Assembly: GCA_030537595.1 (NCBI GenBank)
Contig: JAUNVR010000005.1
Span: forward strand, 57,169 to 90,002
Reading direction: 5' to 3'
Source of the DNA: Eubacteriales bacterium
GTDB lineage: Bacteria > Bacillota > Clostridia > Saccharofermentanales > DTU023
Length of the DNA stretch: 32,834 nt
Shown: piece by piece, positions 30,273 through 32,834 of the stretch
How the letters are laid out: each line of letters opens with the position of its first letter
How positions within the stretch are numbered: the stretch's first letter is position 1
The notes under the pieces: generated by a model
The model's database searches: none
What the model was told of the DNA's origin: nothing
The model's input: only the letters and a program-made list of their open reading frames with translations
Translations under genes and position numbers: made by a program

Positions 30273-31493
30273 ATGCGTCGCAAACTGCGCGTTTTTAGAG
30301 AGCAATTTTTCAAGATAGCTGCCTTTGTTATTTTAGGTGCAGTTCTCTTTTGGGTGTATAAAAGGCGAGTAGTCGCGGCCGAGTATATCCCGGCGGAATA
30401 CGTTCGTGTGGCCTTAATTATTGCCCTTTTACTTTATCTCATATATGGTATCTCACTCTTGCAAGGTCTCGGCCATAGCGGCTGGTTAAGACGCTTTGAT
30501 CCGGGTGATCCGGATAGCCTGAACGAGCTGGCTGAGATGAAGCGCTATAAGCTACCGGCAAAGTATGCAGCCCTAGTCCACGATGAGGGTGATGAACTTT
30601 TAGAAAACATTCATCTATACTTGCGCTCGCGGGGTTTTAGCGAGCAGATTAGGCGAAGCTTCGGCCTGGTATATGAGCGGAAGCTCTTTGGTGTCGATAG
30701 CCATTTAAGAGAAAGGTGGCAGCGGGTAATTGTCCTCTACCGCCCCCTTTTAAATGTAATTGTCGTCGACCAGATGCTGAAAGAAGCGATTGATTATATT
30801 GATCGCAGCAGCCCCTATGCAAATATGAATCAGTACATCCTTTTAACTGATATGGAAAATGATCAGGAAGTGCTTTCTGCGGCTGCCGGTGTGGTTAACT
30901 TCCTCGGTAAATTGAATAAGTCCTACCTCAGTCCAATCCTAATTGATCAAAATGAAGGGCGGCTCTTTTTCCCTTCAGACCGTTCTTTAATTAGTTTTAG
31001 ACAAAAACTCTTCCACGATTTTTTCCGCTACGATTTCGTGCTTTTCCTAAAGCGTGAAAGAAAGTCTAAATTAAATGCTCAGTCAGCTAAGCCGATTCGA
31101 GATAAAGAGCCTAGGCTAGGGCGACAAGAGCGTCAGCCCAGGGCAGGTGGCGGACGGCCCAACGCAGCCGATCAGCGGGGCCGAACTGGCTCAGCTCGAG
31201 CCTCCCGTGGCCCTGGCCAGCCTGGGCCTAGACCAAGTCCTGCTACAGCAAAGGAGCGCAAAGCCTTAGCGCAAAAAGAGCTAAGTCGAGAGCGCCTGAG
31301 AGCTGGAAGGCCTGGAGCCGGACTCCAAGCTGGAGCAGATTCTCAGAGCCGAAAAAATCCTCGGCCCGGGCGAGCTGGAAAGCTTCCTAGCTCGCGTCAG
31401 GCGGAAGATCTTAGAGCAGTCCAGCCCCAGCCTGAGAGAGCCCCATTTATAGATTCAGCAAGTAATCAGCGAGCAGCAGAGCGTGATGAATAA
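30273..31493 (+). CDS. Two-helix membrane protein with basic disordered tail
   Basis: A 406-residue protein that I do not recognise. The ATG at 30273 follows GAGGAG by six bases. Two membrane helices lie near the N-terminus (FKIAAFVILGAVLFWVYKRR and VALIIALLLYLIYGISLL), then a soluble alpha/beta domain of about 200 residues (RVIVLYRPLLNVIVVDQML, YILLTDMENDQEV), probably cytoplasmic. From about residue 265 the sequence becomes a long Arg/Pro/Gly/Ala/Gln-rich tail with RGG- and RPG-like pieces, likely disordered and able to bind RNA or membranes. Another frame of the tail region also looks protein-like, so an old frameshift is possible. The last bases overlap the metzincin-like gene. Function is unknown. 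Confidence 0.75.
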   Translation: MRRKLRVFREQFFKIAAFVILGAVLFWVYKRRVVAAEYIPAEYVRVALIIALLLYLIYGISLLQGLGHSGWLRRFDPGDPDSLNELAEMKRYKLPAKYAALVHDEGDELLENIHLYLRSRGFSEQIRRSFGLVYERKLFGVDSHLRERWQRVIVLYRPLLNVIVVDQMLKEAIDYIDRSSPYANMNQYILLTDMENDQEVLSAAAGVVNFLGKLNKSYLSPILIDQNEGRLFFPSDRSLISFRQKLFHDFFRYDFVLFLKRERKSKLNAQSAKPIRDKEPRLGRQERQPRAGGGRPNAADQRGRTGSARASRGPGQPGPRPSPATAKERKALAQKELSRERLRAGRPGAGLQAGADSQSRKNPRPGRAGKLPSSRQAEDLRAVQPQPERAPFIDSASNQRAAERDE

Positions 31494-32535
31494 GCCTGAT
31501 TTAGATCGAGTCGAGCAGCCAGAAAGGCTGAGCTACATACACCCTGAGAGTAGGAAGTTTGAAGTTTTCGGTCGGCCTAAAACACGTCACCCAATTCAAC
31601 TCGAGTTCAGCAAGGAAGGTTTATTACTAAGGCTTTATTTAGTCCTGAATCAAAGGGCTGCTACAGAGCTGCGCGGGCAAAGCCTCTGGAGTCTTGCGAG
31701 AGCAGGGATAGAGAGGGTCTGGCAGCGGGACTTTCTGTTGAGCCCAGAGCTTGAAGAAGCTTTTTTAAACTTTGTTCAGCGGCAGCAGCCAGCAGACCTA
31801 AGTTCTGCAGTCCTCTACCTTGATGAGCGCGTTAAATTAGCCCTCGATGAGGCCAAAGCCTTAGGCCAGGCCGAAGTCTTGCCAAAGCTTCCACTGAGAC
31901 TTGAGCTAAAAGTTGCCGGACCGACAGCTTCTCCGACGCTACATTTAATTAAAAGTATAGTGACTGGGCAAAGGCGAGCTGTGAGAATGTACTTTACCCC
32001 CCTCGAGATCTTTCCCTCCCATGTTGGTTCCGCGCTCTGGCGCAGATTCTGGGGCATCTTTCGTTATGGGCATCTCGAGACCATGGGCTTTAACTGGTCG
32101 CCTGCGGCCCCGGGCTATATTGTCCTCAATAGCAAATTGAATGAAGGGCGGATTGGCCGTGTAGCGGCTCATGAACTCGGGCATATCCTGGGTCTGGGCG
32201 ATGCCTATGCAGCACCCTACCGCTTTTTTTACGAGCATCCGGGCTCAGAAAACTATTTGATGAATTCGAATGGTGAGCTAGCAGAAGAAGAGTTTATTAT
32301 GTTTCTGCGTGCCCATACAGTTAATAAGGCACAGTTCTTTCCCTGGCGCTTTTCCTGGGCTCGAGTCAAGTCGGGGGCGAAAGAAGAAGCAAATTATTAC
32401 CGGCGCAAAGCCAAGGCTGCTAAAATTCAACGTCAGGCGCAAAGAGCGAAGCGCAGAGCGAGGCGAAATCAGCCCGCAGACTTAGACAGAAGGCCTGACA
32501 AAGAGGCGCCGTCTGAGCAAGTAGAAAAGCTCTAA
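31486..32535 (+). CDS. Cytosolic metzincin-like putative zinc protease
   Basis: A 349-residue protein without signal peptide or membrane helix. The zinc site HELGHILGLGD (His229, Glu230, His233, Asp239) is the metzincin HExxHxxGxxD form, and 20 residues later NYLMNSNG supplies a plausible Met-turn (Met259). The first 200 residues are an unassigned alpha/beta region, and the last 50 are very basic (KAAKIQRQAQRAKRRARR). The ATG at 31486 overlaps the membrane-protein gene by eight bases, with a GTG directly before it as an alternative; no strong ribosome site is present, so coupling is likely. A secreted protease would need an export signal, so it may act inside the cell with its partner. Confidence 0.78.
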   Translation: MNKPDLDRVEQPERLSYIHPESRKFEVFGRPKTRHPIQLEFSKEGLLLRLYLVLNQRAATELRGQSLWSLARAGIERVWQRDFLLSPELEEAFLNFVQRQQPADLSSAVLYLDERVKLALDEAKALGQAEVLPKLPLRLELKVAGPTASPTLHLIKSIVTGQRRAVRMYFTPLEIFPSHVGSALWRRFWGIFRYGHLETMGFNWSPAAPGYIVLNSKLNEGRIGRVAAHELGHILGLGDAYAAPYRFFYEHPGSENYLMNSNGELAEEEFIMFLRAHTVNKAQFFPWRFSWARVKSGAKEEANYYRRKAKAAKIQRQAQRAKRRARRNQPADLDRRPDKEAPSEQVEKL

Positions 32536-32588
32536 AAAGTTCCAGAAGAATAAAACTAGCTTTCAGGAAAGTTACACTTTCACTACAA

Positions 32589-32610
32589 AAAGCTTAGCCT
32601 AAGCTTTCTT
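32589..32610 (+). promoter_or_regulatory. Palindrome upstream of the heavy-metal gene promoter
   Basis: AAAGCTTA (32589-32596) and TAAGCTTT (32600-32607) form a perfect 8-bp inverted repeat with a three-base centre, followed by CTT. It covers the -35 region of the next promoter, so it may be a repressor operator. It could also act as a weak terminator for the metzincin-like gene. Confidence 0.5.
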
Positions 32611-32619
32611 TGCTATAAT
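32611..32619 (+). promoter_or_regulatory. Extended -10 promoter of the heavy-metal gene
   Basis: TGCTATAAT is a perfect extended -10 element. The -35 position is occupied by the palindrome rather than a consensus hexamer. The transcript would have a leader of about 115 bases that can form small hairpins (AGCTGA at 32629-32634 with TCAGCT at 32643-32648). Confidence 0.65.
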
Positions 32620-32739
32620 GAAAGAAGTAGCTGAGGACTATTTCAGCTGCCTGAAAATGCTTATATTACAGCCTTTGACCACTTTTAATTGGCAGAGGCA
32701 ATTAGATATTTAATTACGGATGGGGATTAGGAGCTATTT

Positions 32740-32834
32740 ATGCGGAAGAGATTTAAGGTTCATAATTTAAACTGTGCTGCTTGTCAGGCAAATGTTGAGA
32801 AGACATTGAAGGCTTTGGCCGGGGTAAAACAGTA
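32740..32834 (+). CDS. Start of a heavy-metal (HMA) domain protein, probably a copper P-type ATPase
   Basis: Only 31 complete codons are present before the window ends. They show an HMA metal-binding domain: FKVHNLNCAACQANVEKTL, with the CxxC pair that binds Cu(I) and the helix that follows it. The more common GMTC start is NLNC here. AGGAG at 32729-32733 sets the ATG at 32740. It may be the N-terminal domain of a CopA-type copper exporter or a small free copper chaperone; the missing part decides. Confidence 0.8.
   Translation, partial: MRKRFKVHNLNCAACQANVEKTLKALAGVKQ

Noticed and set aside
31483-31485. GTG as start of the metzincin-like gene
   Set aside because: It lies directly before an ATG in the same frame and neither has a clear ribosome site; the ATG is the simpler choice.
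1-32834. CRISPR arrays, tRNA or rRNA genes, IS elements and prophage genes
   Set aside because: No spaced repeats, cloverleaf sequences, transposase motifs or phage-type genes were seen by eye on either strand.

Overview
The window looks like chromosomal DNA of an anaerobic, amino-acid-fermenting member of the Bacillota (Clostridia). The support is strong AGGAGG-type ribosome sites, short Sec/lipobox lipoproteins of Gram-positive type (LVAC|), BMP-type nucleoside transport and, above all, a complete oxidative ornithine-fermentation cluster of the kind known from Clostridia. The genus cannot be told from what is visible. No rRNA, tRNA, CRISPR array, IS element or phage gene was seen, and no gap without a gene exceeds 300 bases.

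Layout. (1) 1-2817: the end of an unknown gene, then a minus-strand group with glutamate racemase (murI), an M42 metallopeptidase and a TPR-like protein. (2) 2941-4047: a DUF4349-type membrane lipoprotein. (3) 4223-12382: a nucleoside-uptake operon (BMP lipoprotein, terminator/attenuator, double ABC ATPase, two permeases, uridine phosphorylase), followed by a short fucose-isomerase-like protein and a PlsC-type acyltransferase with a zinc ribbon. (4) 12379-20763: an AraC regulator divergent from a seven-gene operon. That operon encodes a NifH-like iron protein, a FecB/BtuF-type lipoprotein, its permease and ATPase, a NifD-like subunit, a NifK-like subunit and a flavodoxin, and ends at a strong terminator. 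(5) 20942-30218: the ornithine pathway: a natural Ord-OrtA fusion, OrtB, OraS, OraE, a GlmL/MutL-type ATPase, ornithine racemase and alanine racemase. (6) 30273-32535: a two-gene unit with a membrane protein carrying a basic disordered tail and a cytosolic metzincin-like protein. (7) 32740-end: the start of a heavy-metal (HMA) protein, probably a copper P-type ATPase.

How the genes work together. In region 5, L-ornithine is racemised (Orr), rearranged by the B12/PLP mutase OraSE, oxidised by Ord and cleaved with CoA by OrtAB to acetyl-CoA and alanine. The cleavage product is known to be D-alanine, so the alanine racemase next door has a clear catabolic job. In region 4 the NifH-like protein keeps the P-loop and both cluster cysteines. 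The NifD-like protein keeps three cluster cysteines but appears to lack the FeMo-cofactor cysteine, and the NifK-like protein has lost all three of its cysteines. This points to an ATP-driven reductase of the nitrogenase superfamily that is not a dinitrogenase. It is wired to a metal-chelate/corrinoid-type importer and a flavodoxin. The NifD-like subunit and the importer ATPase both end in histidine-rich tails, so a metal or metallo-tetrapyrrole substrate is a reasonable hypothesis. This operon is the best candidate for an undescribed system; the Ord-OrtA fusion is second.
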